From Paenibacillus sp. Root444D2 (lineage in GTDB: Bacteria; Bacillota; Bacilli; Paenibacillales; NBRC-103111), in NCBI RefSeq assembly GCF_001426375.1, contig NZ_LMEO01000050.1, forward strand, positions 186,001-250,000: a DNA stretch of 64,000 nucleotides, read 5' to 3'. The stretch's first letter is position 1; every line of letters starts with the position of its first letter. This document shows positions 47,264 to 55,839 of the stretch, piece by piece. A model generated the notes under the pieces. It did no database searches. It worked only from the letters and a program-made list of their open reading frames with translations, and was not told the DNA's origin. The position numbers and the translations under genes were made by a program.

Positions 47264-47296
47264 AGGTCAGCCAGTTTTTACTGGTTGACCTTTTTT
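47264..47296 (+). terminator. Terminator of the Cys-cluster/pentapeptide gene
   Basis: Stem AGGTCA.CCAGT/ACTGG.TGACCT with a T-only loop and a following run of T. It explains the short open frame across 47261-47494, which is not a gene. Confidence 0.9.
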
Positions 47297-47512
47297 GATT
47301 TAGTCATAAAGTATGGCAATCGATTGCCCATTTCCTTGCCCGTCTTACAGTATGTTCTATTTCGGTATAATCTGCTGAAATTCCTTTTTCAAAACCAATT
47401 CCCGCTACTTCAACTATACTCAACAGTCCGCCGCAGCTATCTGATCAATAAGTACACTCTTGCATTCCGTTATGCTATAATTTCAGAAAAATAGGCCAAG
47501 GGAGAGAACTGG

Positions 47513-47914
47513 ATGGCTACAATAATTGATAAGATTGCATGGATATACGTTGTTGATGGTCAAATATTAGGCGCTCGTTCCAAAGGAAAAGATACTTATT
47601 ATTTACCTGGAGGAAAAAGGGAGCCCGATGAAACCGATATCGATACTCTTGTTCGAGAAATAGAAGAGGAATTATCCGTTCGAATACAACCAGAAACCGT
47701 CTCGCATTTTGGAACGTTCGAAGCTCAAGCCCATGGTAAATCAGAAGGTACGCAAGTAAAAATGACATGTTATACAGCGGATTTCGAAGGAAATCTGAGT
47801 CCGGCTTCTGAGATAGATGAATTGGTCTGGTTAACCTATCATGACCGGGATCGTGTATCTGCTGTTTGCCAAATTATTTTTGATAAATTGAGCGAGTTGA
47901 AGATGCTTTCATAA
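47513..47914 (+). CDS. NUDIX hydrolase
   Basis: A 133-residue hydrolase of nucleoside-diphosphate-linked compounds. The Nudix box reads GGKREPDETDIDTLVREIEEEL, matching Gx5Ex7REUxEExGU apart from Ser for the last Gly. The remaining beta-strands are normal. GGGAGAG precedes the ATG. No neighbour reveals the substrate; 8-oxo-dGTP, ADP-ribose or others are possible. Confidence 0.92.
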   Translation: MATIIDKIAWIYVVDGQILGARSKGKDTYYLPGGKREPDETDIDTLVREIEEELSVRIQPETVSHFGTFEAQAHGKSEGTQVKMTCYTADFEGNLSPASEIDELVWLTYHDRDRVSAVCQIIFDKLSELKMLS

Positions 47915-47989
47915 TTCATGAAGGAATAACAGGATTCCTCCTCCTATTGGATAAATCAATAAACAATATTGGACACTTGTCCACAAAAA

Positions 47990-48020
47990 AGTAAGGAGCT
48001 GCCCGCGGCAGCTCCTTACT
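47990..48020. terminator. Bidirectional terminator after NUDIX and the ParB-like gene
   Basis: Perfect 14-bp arms AGTAAGGAGCTGCC/GGCAGCTCCTTACT with a three-base loop. The minus strand is followed by TTTTTTG. Confidence 0.9.
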
Positions 48021-48070
48021 CGTTTATATCGTATTTTAATCAACTAATTTCCCTGATTTGCTTTTTCTCA

Positions 48071-48571
48071 TCAGTGCACAATCTTTTTTAATAGATCTTC
48101 TACTTTTGCTTGCATGGATTGTATGGTTGTTTTCCTATATTGAATACCAAGCCGGAGTACCTTCAACTGCTGTCTTCGAGAAAGCTTTCGAAATCGGGGC
48201 TCCCTTTTCAGAAAAGTCCGAATGATAGACCAGCTGTTGACTGCAATCCGATCCGATGAGATGTAAGGAACATCATAAGGTAGTTGTCGTTTCCTGAACC
48301 GATTAATAAGCGTCCCCACACTAGCAGAAATCTTCCCTTCATCTACAAGACACACAGCAGAACTTTTCTTTGTTTGCTTTTTGAGGAAATCGAAATGATG
48401 ATGCCCGCCTTGGATGACGTAACCACCTTCTTTTCTGCTTTTACGCACAATCAACAGATGCATTAAATCTTGTGCAACTTTTTTGAATTCCTTATTTCTT
48501 AATGAGGTTTTAGCGGCGATACTTTCCGGTTTAATCTTACTTAGAGGTATATATTGCACTGTATATCTCAA
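48071..48571 (-). CDS. Small basic protein with a ParB-like N-terminal segment
   Basis: A 166-residue protein starting at TTG behind GAGGAGGGG. The opening VQYIPLSKIKPESI and the later YVIQGGHHHFDFLKKQT recall the start and GxHR box of ParB/sulfiredoxin-type nuclease domains, although the canonical GERR/GxHR is altered to GGHHH. The C-terminal half is Arg/Lys-rich and helical (RFRKRQLPYDVPY...FRKLSRRQQLKVLRLG), suggesting nucleic-acid binding. Not part of a ParA/ParB pair. Function unknown. Confidence 0.72.
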   Translation of the reverse strand: MRYTVQYIPLSKIKPESIAAKTSLRNKEFKKVAQDLMHLLIVRKSRKEGGYVIQGGHHHFDFLKKQTKKSSAVCLVDEGKISASVGTLINRFRKRQLPYDVPYISSDRIAVNSWSIIRTFLKREPRFRKLSRRQQLKVLRLGIQYRKTTIQSMQAKVEDLLKKIVH

Positions 48572-48683
48572 CTGTACCCCTCCTCGTCACACCGTTGTTT
48601 ACTGTAATCTATTCTAAGTGTATTCTGTTAGTGCTGCGGTGTGAACTCCCTCTCATAAATGTCGCTAACTTTGCACAAAAAAA

Positions 48684-48705
48684 CAGCTCTCCTTCGGAGT
48701 AGCTG
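48684..48705 (-). terminator. Terminator at the end of the EPS/glycosidase region
   Basis: Stem CAGCTACTCC/GGAGAGCTG with one bulge and a TTTTTTT tail on the minus strand, about 35 bp past the stop at 48740. Confidence 0.85.
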
Positions 48706-48739
48706 CCTTTCTTTCACTTCAATTCGTGATAAGCTTCTG

Positions 48740-51361
48740 TCAATCCGTTTTGTGACCGTAAATTTGAAGATCATGAATGGACCAATAATTCCCTGCTTTC
48801 ACTGTCTGGACAATCTTTACGTATCGCGCATTCTGTGGACTGATATTGATTTCTAATACGTTTGTGCCAACACCCGATGCGATTGAAGATCCCCAATTGA
48901 AGCCGTCAGAAGATACATATACCTCATACTTCCTTGGATAATCATTCGGCGAGTTCTCACTTCTTAGCACAATCTTATTGATTGTGAATGAGTTCTTCAA
49001 ATCAATTTGAAAAAATTGCCCGGGTGCTTGAGCTGTCCCTGTATCCCAGCGTGTATAAGGACTGCCATCAATCGCACCTTGTGGTTTGCCGGAACTGCTG
49101 GTTACTTCCCATTCTTCCCGCTCTAGCGCAACTTCATCGGCAGCCGTCGCCGTTGCCGCTTGCGAAAACTCCTTTGAACCTGAAACTCTGATCTGATACA
49201 TGTATTTGTTTCCTACCAACGTATCCGCATCGACAAATTCTGTAGCTGACACTTGTTCAGCAATCACCTCGTAGCTGCCCTCAGCCGTGCCTATTTTTCG
49301 CAAAACATCGTAACTGTGTGCTCCTTCAGATTCTCCCCAACTAAGCTCAATCGCATGATTCTCTATAGGCTTTGCCTGAATCCACGCAGGTGCAACCGGT
49401 TTTACCCTATCTGTCCGAGTCAGGATATACTGCACAGCTTCACCAGGAAGCAGCGTTTCCTTGAATTCAAGCTCAGGTGCTGCTTGCAATCCTGTCAAAT
49501 ACGTACGAGCGGATTCATAGGTATCACCCGCCCCGAATCTTTCTCCTTCGTACAAAGCAGCTTCGGGCATGGTTACTTTGGCTTGTATCGTTTGCGTACT
49601 CGTCCCAAAATTTACGAAGTTAAGCAGAATTTTGTCCGACTTCGCTCCTGATCCTGGCAATGCAGGCAAAGTCGATGTATCCACGCCCCGAAAATAAACA
49701 AGCTTATCAGCCAACTCAGACTTGTTCGTTAGTTCGTAAACAAGCGGCTTCCCATGCGTGGCATAGGCTAGATTCAACCTGCGCATAATCCCAACACGTG
49801 TATCATTATCCGTTAAGCTCTTATAAATCTTCATTTGCGCTGGGTTTTGATTATTCAAATCATTCCCCGACTCAAACAAGGAATATTGCGGATAAAACGC
49901 TGCATGCTGCATAAACATATCAGCATAACCGATATGAGCCCTCATAATGCGATCGAAGACCGCCGAATGGGGCTGCGTAGCACCAAATTCTTTGGGATCC
50001 GTATGACTATCCGAAGTTCCATACTCCGTATTCAACATTAGCTTCTTGAGGCCATCCTCTGAACCTTCGAAGGTTTGCAGATTTTCTAGGAAGCTTCCGT
50101 CCTTATTATCGGAATACGAATTTCCGTAAGCATGCCCATTCGTTAAATCTGTCAACTCTTCTAGCTCCATTCGCTGCGCCGAATCGTCTTCCCATCCGTC
50201 GGGATCTCCACATTTAAACATACCAGTCGGAGTTTGATTTCTACATGTTCTAATGTTGTACTTAGGTGCATATGCCCAGCCGGGAGCCACAGTTTTCACA
50301 TGTGGAGCAAGCTCAGGAAGATGGGTTTTTAACCACTTCGCAATGGCTAGATTCACCCCTTTGGAGCGATTGAATAAGCCTGGTTCATTATCGATCTCAT
50401 AGTATTGAAACATGGACCCATACTGCTTCACATAATCCAGTAATTTATTCTCTGCATCTGCTGGCAGTGTGCCATCCTCTTTCAGCTTAATATTCCCTGT
50501 ATGCAGATGTAGCGCTACCGCCTCGGTGTTGTAATCACGCAGGGTTTCGTAATAAGACTTGATGGACGAACAACCCTGCTTCACATCTGTCGCACAATCT
50601 ACCCTCATTACATTGCCGCTGTAGGCGATTCCTAACCATTTCAATACATAAGGAAGGTGCCTTACTGCTCCCTGGTCATAGTAGAATGACAGATTGCTTA
50701 CTTTCGTACCGGATTCCACATATCTCCCATGAATCGGTTCTTCGGCAGGTGAAGACAGCGCGTCTAGTGCGAGGTAATCCCATTTCCACCAGAGAAATTT
50801 ATTCTCATCTGCCGTACAATACAAACAGCCTACGGCTGACAGCTTCAATTCGTTATTTCCCAGCTGCAGCTGCTCCTTAGGAATATAAAGCTCATATAAT
50901 TTCTTATATGGGTAGGTGCTTGTTGTCCCCCCGACTCCAGCAATCTGAATGATGCCAGAAAGCATCTTGTTGGAGAAAACCGCCATCTGAGGAATGGCTT
51001 TATGAGCATTCAGAATTCGAACACGGAAATGAACACCATATTCGGGTATTTCAGTGAGCGGGAAGTTGATCGAAAAGGTAGGATTCAAGGATTTATTAAG
51101 ACCTTGAGGCACCGTGTCCCAAGCATCCGTCTGCTTCAAGTCGGGCGTTACGGTATAACTGCTCTGTCCTGCGCTTTCTTTTCCAAATTCCAAATCGGAA
51201 TCGTCCTGATTGCCCAACATCCATATTTGATTACCAATCTGATTGGAAACTGTCATCACTTTTGTAAAATCTGTTTTTGCCGATGCACCGTAGTTATTCG
51301 AAGCCGAGGTCAGGATCAGTAAGATCAACAAGGCAGTTGGTACAATCACATATCTCATCAT
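48740..51361 (-). CDS. Secreted multidomain glycoside hydrolase (GH39-like barrel, Fn3, F5/8 C)
   Basis: An 873-residue exported protein with a signal peptide of about 27 residues. A beta-sandwich region (about 30-205) resembles carbohydrate-binding or lyase-accessory modules. A TIM-barrel region (about 215-560) follows, with likely acid/base Glu326 in YYEIDNEPG and nucleophile Glu446 in LNTEYG. A fibronectin III domain (about 655-740) and a C-terminal discoidin/CBM32-type domain (EVTSSSGKPQGAIDGSPYTRWDTG) follow. The family is uncertain: clan GH-A, GH39-like. It lies 19 bp after the GH26 gene. It probably cleaves the exopolysaccharide made by the locus or a mannan/uronan substrate. Confidence 0.82.
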   Translation of the reverse strand: MMRYVIVPTALLILLILTSASNNYGASAKTDFTKVMTVSNQIGNQIWMLGNQDDSDLEFGKESAGQSSYTVTPDLKQTDAWDTVPQGLNKSLNPTFSINFPLTEIPEYGVHFRVRILNAHKAIPQMAVFSNKMLSGIIQIAGVGGTTSTYPYKKLYELYIPKEQLQLGNNELKLSAVGCLYCTADENKFLWWKWDYLALDALSSPAEEPIHGRYVESGTKVSNLSFYYDQGAVRHLPYVLKWLGIAYSGNVMRVDCATDVKQGCSSIKSYYETLRDYNTEAVALHLHTGNIKLKEDGTLPADAENKLLDYVKQYGSMFQYYEIDNEPGLFNRSKGVNLAIAKWLKTHLPELAPHVKTVAPGWAYAPKYNIRTCRNQTPTGMFKCGDPDGWEDDSAQRMELEELTDLTNGHAYGNSYSDNKDGSFLENLQTFEGSEDGLKKLMLNTEYGTSDSHTDPKEFGATQPHSAVFDRIMRAHIGYADMFMQHAAFYPQYSLFESGNDLNNQNPAQMKIYKSLTDNDTRVGIMRRLNLAYATHGKPLVYELTNKSELADKLVYFRGVDTSTLPALPGSGAKSDKILLNFVNFGTSTQTIQAKVTMPEAALYEGERFGAGDTYESARTYLTGLQAAPELEFKETLLPGEAVQYILTRTDRVKPVAPAWIQAKPIENHAIELSWGESEGAHSYDVLRKIGTAEGSYEVIAEQVSATEFVDADTLVGNKYMYQIRVSGSKEFSQAATATAADEVALEREEWEVTSSSGKPQGAIDGSPYTRWDTGTAQAPGQFFQIDLKNSFTINKIVLRSENSPNDYPRKYEVYVSSDGFNWGSSIASGVGTNVLEINISPQNARYVKIVQTVKAGNYWSIHDLQIYGHKTD

Positions 51362-51380
51362 GGTAGATACCTCTCAACCT

Positions 51381-52874
51381 TCAAGGAAGTAATAGGGCAC
51401 TCGCAGGAATAATTTCTTTCACTTGGGACGGACTCGTCCACATGACTTTGGCAACAGCACCATTCATATTATCATAATATTCGACTTTCAAATCAACAGG
51501 CACGCCAGCGGTTAGTGCAATGGTTCCGGATCGTTCCACCCAGCTTTGATTAAACCAACTATCAATAACCAACACGCCATTCACCCAAACCCGAATGCCA
51601 TCGTCACTTAAAGTAGAAATCTTGTAGGTTTCCGTATATTTGGGCTTGAGTTTACCCGTCCATCTTACGGAAAACGTATCTGCTTGCATGGAAGGAAAGG
51701 GAGCCGAGGTAGACCAATTGAAATCAATCTTGGCATCTTCCTTCGTTTCCTTCAGCGCGGTCAAATCCTTATTATCGAAATATTCCGCTCGCAACCCATA
51801 TCTCTCATCCTGTAAGACAGGTTGTAAAACAGGTGCTTTTATAGGCTGGAGAGACTCTCTTGTCAATAATTTGGAATTTGTATAAAAGGTTTCAATTTCT
51901 TGAAGGTTATTGTTTTCGGCCAGCATTTTACCCCATGTCATCAGGTAGGCCCATTTGGGCTGCTCATTCAAAATAGTGCCGCTAGGCAGCTCGCCATTTT
52001 CCCCGACGGCCACAGGCTTACCATTCGCTAATTCAACAATTTTCGCGTAATAATCCGGATGGTAATCATTGTCATAGATATCAACGGCGAGAACATCCAC
52101 CTTATTTTCTCCAGGATAAGTGGCTGTATACGAGTCAGAACTTGCATTCGGTGCATTCGGGCTCCAAACCCAAAGCAAATTGTTCAACTTATGCACATTA
52201 ACGAAGCGGTCGTACATGATATTCCATAATGCAGGGAAGTTACTCTTCTTGCCCCACCAGAACCAATTCCCATTCATTTCATGATACGGCCGCCATAAGA
52301 CTGGAACACCTGCATCTCTAAGTTTCCCTAAGTACACGGCCGCTTTATCGAGATCTGCAAGCAATTGTGTATACTGGGGAGTACCTGGCGTAACGTACTT
52401 ATCAAAATCGGCTTGGCTCATTTCCTTCTTTACATTCGACCAGCAGAGGCACGCTCCCGGAATACTTTCGTGAAATGATATCGTTACCAGACCGCCAGCC
52501 TGATTCCACGCAATCGCACTATTAACCACCTTTTGTCTTTGATCTGCTAATTGACTTTCGGATTGATCCATAATGGCACCGAATTCATAACCATGAAGAC
52601 CCGGATATTTACCAGTCCAGCCTTTGACTTGATTCGTCCATTCATCTGGGCTTTCTAGGTAATCATGCTGCCCGCTAATGATGCTTACACCCGAAATGGC
52701 ATACAATTGCTGCAGTACTGCCTTAGCCTCGACCGTTGCCTGTGAATTGATAGGAACAATTGACGCATTCGTTACGCTTGGGTGAAGCAAAAAATTCGGT
52801 GCTAGCAAAGAGAGTAGAAATAATAAAGAAACCACCTTCTTACGCACACCCGCCTTTCCAAAAAATTCGATCAT
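51381..52874 (-). CDS. Secreted GH26 beta-mannanase-like enzyme with PA14 domain
   Basis: An ATG run at 52871-52877 follows GGAGG; I use 52874, giving 497 residues. A signal peptide covers about 1-37. The GH26 barrel (about 50-330) has the acid/base Glu199 in LWRPYHEMNG and the nucleophile Glu292 in VAVGENG, typical of mannanases. A C-terminal PA14 domain (about 360-490; YFDNKDLTALKE...TETYKISTLSDDGIRVWVNG) would bind glycans. It begins a two-gene unit with the glycosidase at 48740 and lies downstream of the EPS genes, including GDP-mannose pyrophosphorylase. The leader holds a long stem-loop. Confidence 0.9.
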   Translation of the reverse strand: MIEFFGKAGVRKKVVSLLFLLSLLAPNFLLHPSVTNASIVPINSQATVEAKAVLQQLYAISGVSIISGQHDYLESPDEWTNQVKGWTGKYPGLHGYEFGAIMDQSESQLADQRQKVVNSAIAWNQAGGLVTISFHESIPGACLCWSNVKKEMSQADFDKYVTPGTPQYTQLLADLDKAAVYLGKLRDAGVPVLWRPYHEMNGNWFWWGKKSNFPALWNIMYDRFVNVHKLNNLLWVWSPNAPNASSDSYTATYPGENKVDVLAVDIYDNDYHPDYYAKIVELANGKPVAVGENGELPSGTILNEQPKWAYLMTWGKMLAENNNLQEIETFYTNSKLLTRESLQPIKAPVLQPVLQDERYGLRAEYFDNKDLTALKETKEDAKIDFNWSTSAPFPSMQADTFSVRWTGKLKPKYTETYKISTLSDDGIRVWVNGVLVIDSWFNQSWVERSGTIALTAGVPVDLKVEYYDNMNGAVAKVMWTSPSQVKEIIPASALLLP

Positions 52875-52887
52875 CATCTTTCCTCCA

Positions 52888-52961
52888 GTATGGTAGATTG
52901 ACACAATGAACCCTGATTTACGCTCCTTATACGCGTGTTCATTCTGCTTAATCTACCATAC
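52888..52961 (-). promoter_or_regulatory. Large stem-loop in the GH26 leader, abutting the ribosome site
   Basis: A perfect 12-bp outer stem GTATGGTAGATT (52888-52899) pairs with its complement at 52950-52961. Inside is a second perfect stem AATGAAC (52905-52911)/GTTCATT (52937-52943) with asymmetric internal loops and a 25-base apical loop. On the mRNA the structure ends 1-2 nt before TGGAGGAAAG and the start. It lies in the right place for a translation switch, an attenuator or an operator. Confidence 0.7.
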
Positions 52962-53040
52962 AGGGCATATATTAGATTTGTATAAGCATTATATTAATGT
53001 TTTGAAAGTTTTTCCAATTTCAGTTATGCTTTCAAACAAG

Positions 53041-53082
53041 GAATCGCCTTCCATTCGCTTAAAGTCGAATAGAAGGCGGTTC
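53041..53082 (-). terminator. Probable terminator after manC
   Basis: Stem GAATCGCCTTC/GAAGGCGGTTC, extended by ATTCG/CGAAT with one-base bulges, 19 bp after the manC stop. The T tract is weak, so leakage into the GH26 gene is possible. Confidence 0.55.
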
Positions 53083-53100
53083 GTTGTTTCAAAACAAATC

Positions 53101-54471
53101 TTAAATAAATTGGTGAAGGGGGATATCCTTCCATGCCATACATATACGAACTGTGTCTTCTTCAACTAATTCGGATCCGCTTTGTACCTCTATAAATTCA
53201 ACATCCGTTATAGCTCGAATGCTGTGACGGGTTCCATCTGGAATTCGAACGACATCACCTGGCTTCACTTGATAGAGCTTGTCATTAATGACAATATCCG
53301 CAACGCCGCTTACGATCGTCCACACTTCACTGCGTTTATAATGCAGCTGATAGCTTATATTTTTACCTGCATGGACGAGAATCCGTTTGGTAAGCACCTC
53401 ATTATCTTCTGCATATTTGACGTAGTCAATCACGCGATAACGTCCCCACCTGCGCTCCTCATACATCGGACGATGTTCAATTTTATTCATGACTTCCTTA
53501 ATGCGAGGACTTTCCGACTTGCTCGTAACAAGAATCCCGTCAGGGCTGACAGCAATCACAGCGTCCTTAATCCCAATCACCGTAACCGGAATGTCTAGCT
53601 CATTAATCAAATGGGTATTCTCGGAATCCTCGGTCACGATGCCCGTTCCGATTTGGGATCGACTCATTTCCTCTGTCAGTGTATTCCAAGTGCCAAGGTC
53701 TTTCCAATAGCCGTCGTATGGAACGACAACACAGCTAGCTTCCTTCTCTACAACTTCGTAGTCAAAGCTAATTTTCGTTAATCTATGATAGTTTTTAAGC
53801 ATTTCTTCATACTGAATCGGGATGCCCTTCTCCACCATGACTTCAATGAGATAGCCTAGTCGGAAAGCGAAGACACCGCAGTTCCAAAGCGCCTTCTGTT
53901 CAATCAAGGCTGCTGCCTGTTCACGATTCGGCTTTTCAGCAAAATGGTTAACGTGAAGTGCTTCTGACCCTTCTCTGCGTTTGTCAGAGGGAACGATATA
54001 CCCGTATTTCTCAGACGGAACCGTTGGAACAACGCCCATTAGTGCCAAATTCGCATCCGTTTCGTGCAGAACATACTCTAGTTGCTTGATTTTTTGAAAG
54101 AACGCCTCATCGACATACGGATCTACCGGTAACACCGTAATCACTGTGTTCAGGGGTAAACTTTCGACATCATACATATAGGCAGCAGCAAGCGCGATTG
54201 CAGGGAAAGTATCTCTTCTCTCAGGCTCAACAATAAGCGGGGCATCGCCACCCAATTGACTTATGATCATTTCGACCTGGGAGCGGTTCGTCGCTAAGTA
54301 AGCATCATCACCGAGGCCCGTATTCTGCAGTTGTCTCCATACACGTTGAACCATGGATTCGCTTCTGCCTTCAGCATCTTCAAGTACCCTTAAAAATTGC
54401 TTGGATCTGGAATCATTGGACAATGGCCACAGTCGTTTACCAGACCCGCCGGAAAGAAGAACCAATTTCAT
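53101..54471 (-). CDS. manC: Mannose-1-phosphate guanylyltransferase (with cupin domain)
   Basis: The start at 54471 opens with MKLVLLSGGSGKRLWPLS, the nucleotide-binding signature; 456 residues result. The N-terminal transferase domain (about 1-290, with VLPVDPYVDE, ERRDTFPAIALAA) makes GDP-mannose from mannose-1-phosphate and GTP. The C-terminal cupin (about 340-440; GRYRVIDY...NISYQLHYKRSEVWTIVSG) is of the type II phosphomannose isomerase type, so the enzyme is probably bifunctional. Last sugar-nucleotide gene of the EPS block. Confidence 0.93.
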   Translation of the reverse strand: MKLVLLSGGSGKRLWPLSNDSRSKQFLRVLEDAEGRSESMVQRVWRQLQNTGLGDDAYLATNRSQVEMIISQLGGDAPLIVEPERRDTFPAIALAAAYMYDVESLPLNTVITVLPVDPYVDEAFFQKIKQLEYVLHETDANLALMGVVPTVPSEKYGYIVPSDKRREGSEALHVNHFAEKPNREQAAALIEQKALWNCGVFAFRLGYLIEVMVEKGIPIQYEEMLKNYHRLTKISFDYEVVEKEASCVVVPYDGYWKDLGTWNTLTEEMSRSQIGTGIVTEDSENTHLINELDIPVTVIGIKDAVIAVSPDGILVTSKSESPRIKEVMNKIEHRPMYEERRWGRYRVIDYVKYAEDNEVLTKRILVHAGKNISYQLHYKRSEVWTIVSGVADIVINDKLYQVKPGDVVRIPDGTRHSIRAITDVEFIEVQSGSELVEEDTVRICMAWKDIPLHQFI

Positions 54472-54503
54472 GAATACCACGCTCCACTCGATTTATTTGT
54501 CTA

Positions 54504-55835
54504 TTATCTAGCCAACGCTTTTGGACGGGACGCCCCAATCAAATCTGGTCTTCCTACGGAATAATATTTGAGCCCAGTTCCCTGAACCTGCTCTTTGCTA
54601 AACACATTACGACCATCGATAAGAATCGGCTGCTCCATGACGAAAATGAGCTGTGACAACGGGACCGTTTTGAATTCTTCCCAATCCGTAAGTAAACAAA
54701 TGGCATCTGACCCCGTGGCTGCTTCCAGGGCATTCTCACACCACTGAATCGCCGGATGATCGATACGTTCCCTGAATTTCTCCATCGCAATGGGATCGTA
54801 CAGCTTCAGCCGAGCTCCCGCACGAAGCAGGGTTTCAACGATTTCGATGGAAGGCGCGTAACGAATGTCATCCGTGTTCGGTTTGAAAGACAATCCCCAG
54901 ATGCCAACGGATTTGCCGTTAAGCGGACCGAGCGACGCCTCCAGCTTGGAAATCACCTTATAACGCTGCGATTTATTCACCTCGACAACCGACTTTAACA
55001 ATTGAAACTCATAGTCGACGTTACCAGCAATTTGAATCAACGCGTCTGTATCCTTGGGAAAGCAAGAACCCCCGTATCCGATACCCGCACTCAGGAAGGA
55101 AGAGCCAATTCGCTTATCTTGCCCCATTCCTTTAGCAACCTCGGTGACATCAGCGCCAACTTTCTCGCAAATGTTGGATATTTCATTAATAAAGGAGATT
55201 TTGGTCGCCAGAAAGGCATTCGAAGCGTATTTGATCATCTCCGCGCTGCGAATACTTGTAACGAAGATTTGATCGGTAAATGCACGGTGCAGCTCCGTGA
55301 GAGGTGCGGCTAAGCTTGGATTTTCAATCCCGAGAACAATCCGATCCGGATGAAGGGTATCGTCGATCGCCGAACCTTCCCGCAGAAACTCTGGAATCGA
55401 TACGACGTCGAATGACTGCATCGTATTCATGGCAATAATCATTTGAATATGCTCGTTCGTACCCACAGGAACGGTGCTTTTCGTTGCAATGATTTTATAG
55501 CTATTCATCGCCTTCCCGATTTCCATAGCCGCCTGCTCGATATATGCCAGATTAGCCTCACCATTTGGTAAGGAAGGTGTGCCCACCGCAATGATAATGA
55601 GTTCGGATTGGCTGATGGCTTGTGCCAAATCAGAGGTAAAGGCCAACCGACCGGCATTCATATTCTTCTCCATCAGTTGTTCAATACCAGGTTCATAGAT
55701 CGGAGATATCAGGTTTTGCAGCTTTTCAATTTTCTGTTCATCATAATCCACACAGATTACGTTATTGCCCACTTCAGCGAAGCATACCCCGGAAACTAAT
55801 CCCACATACCCCGTCCCGATTACTGCAATATCCAT
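54504..55835 (-). CDS. UDP-glucose 6-dehydrogenase
   Basis: A 443-residue enzyme (Ugd/TuaD type) that oxidises UDP-glucose twice to UDP-glucuronate using NAD. The Rossmann glycine loop is GTGYVGLVSG (residues 7-16), and the substrate motif VPVGT is in STVPVGT. The catalytic Cys258 is in GIGYGGSCFPKDTD. The ATG follows AGAGGGG. Glucuronate here implies an acidic polymer. It starts 4 bp after the GT4 gene to its right and is followed by manC. Confidence 0.96.
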   Translation of the reverse strand: MDIAVIGTGYVGLVSGVCFAEVGNNVICVDYDEQKIEKLQNLISPIYEPGIEQLMEKNMNAGRLAFTSDLAQAISQSELIIIAVGTPSLPNGEANLAYIEQAAMEIGKAMNSYKIIATKSTVPVGTNEHIQMIIAMNTMQSFDVVSIPEFLREGSAIDDTLHPDRIVLGIENPSLAAPLTELHRAFTDQIFVTSIRSAEMIKYASNAFLATKISFINEISNICEKVGADVTEVAKGMGQDKRIGSSFLSAGIGYGGSCFPKDTDALIQIAGNVDYEFQLLKSVVEVNKSQRYKVISKLEASLGPLNGKSVGIWGLSFKPNTDDIRYAPSIEIVETLLRAGARLKLYDPIAMEKFRERIDHPAIQWCENALEAATGSDAICLLTDWEEFKTVPLSQLIFVMEQPILIDGRNVFSKEQVQGTGLKYYSVGRPDLIGASRPKALAR

Positions 55836-55839
55836 ACGA

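Noticed and set aside
47261-47494. 77-residue open frame after the Cys-cluster gene
   Set aside because: It begins inside a strong terminator hairpin and lacks a Shine-Dalgarno and any domain.
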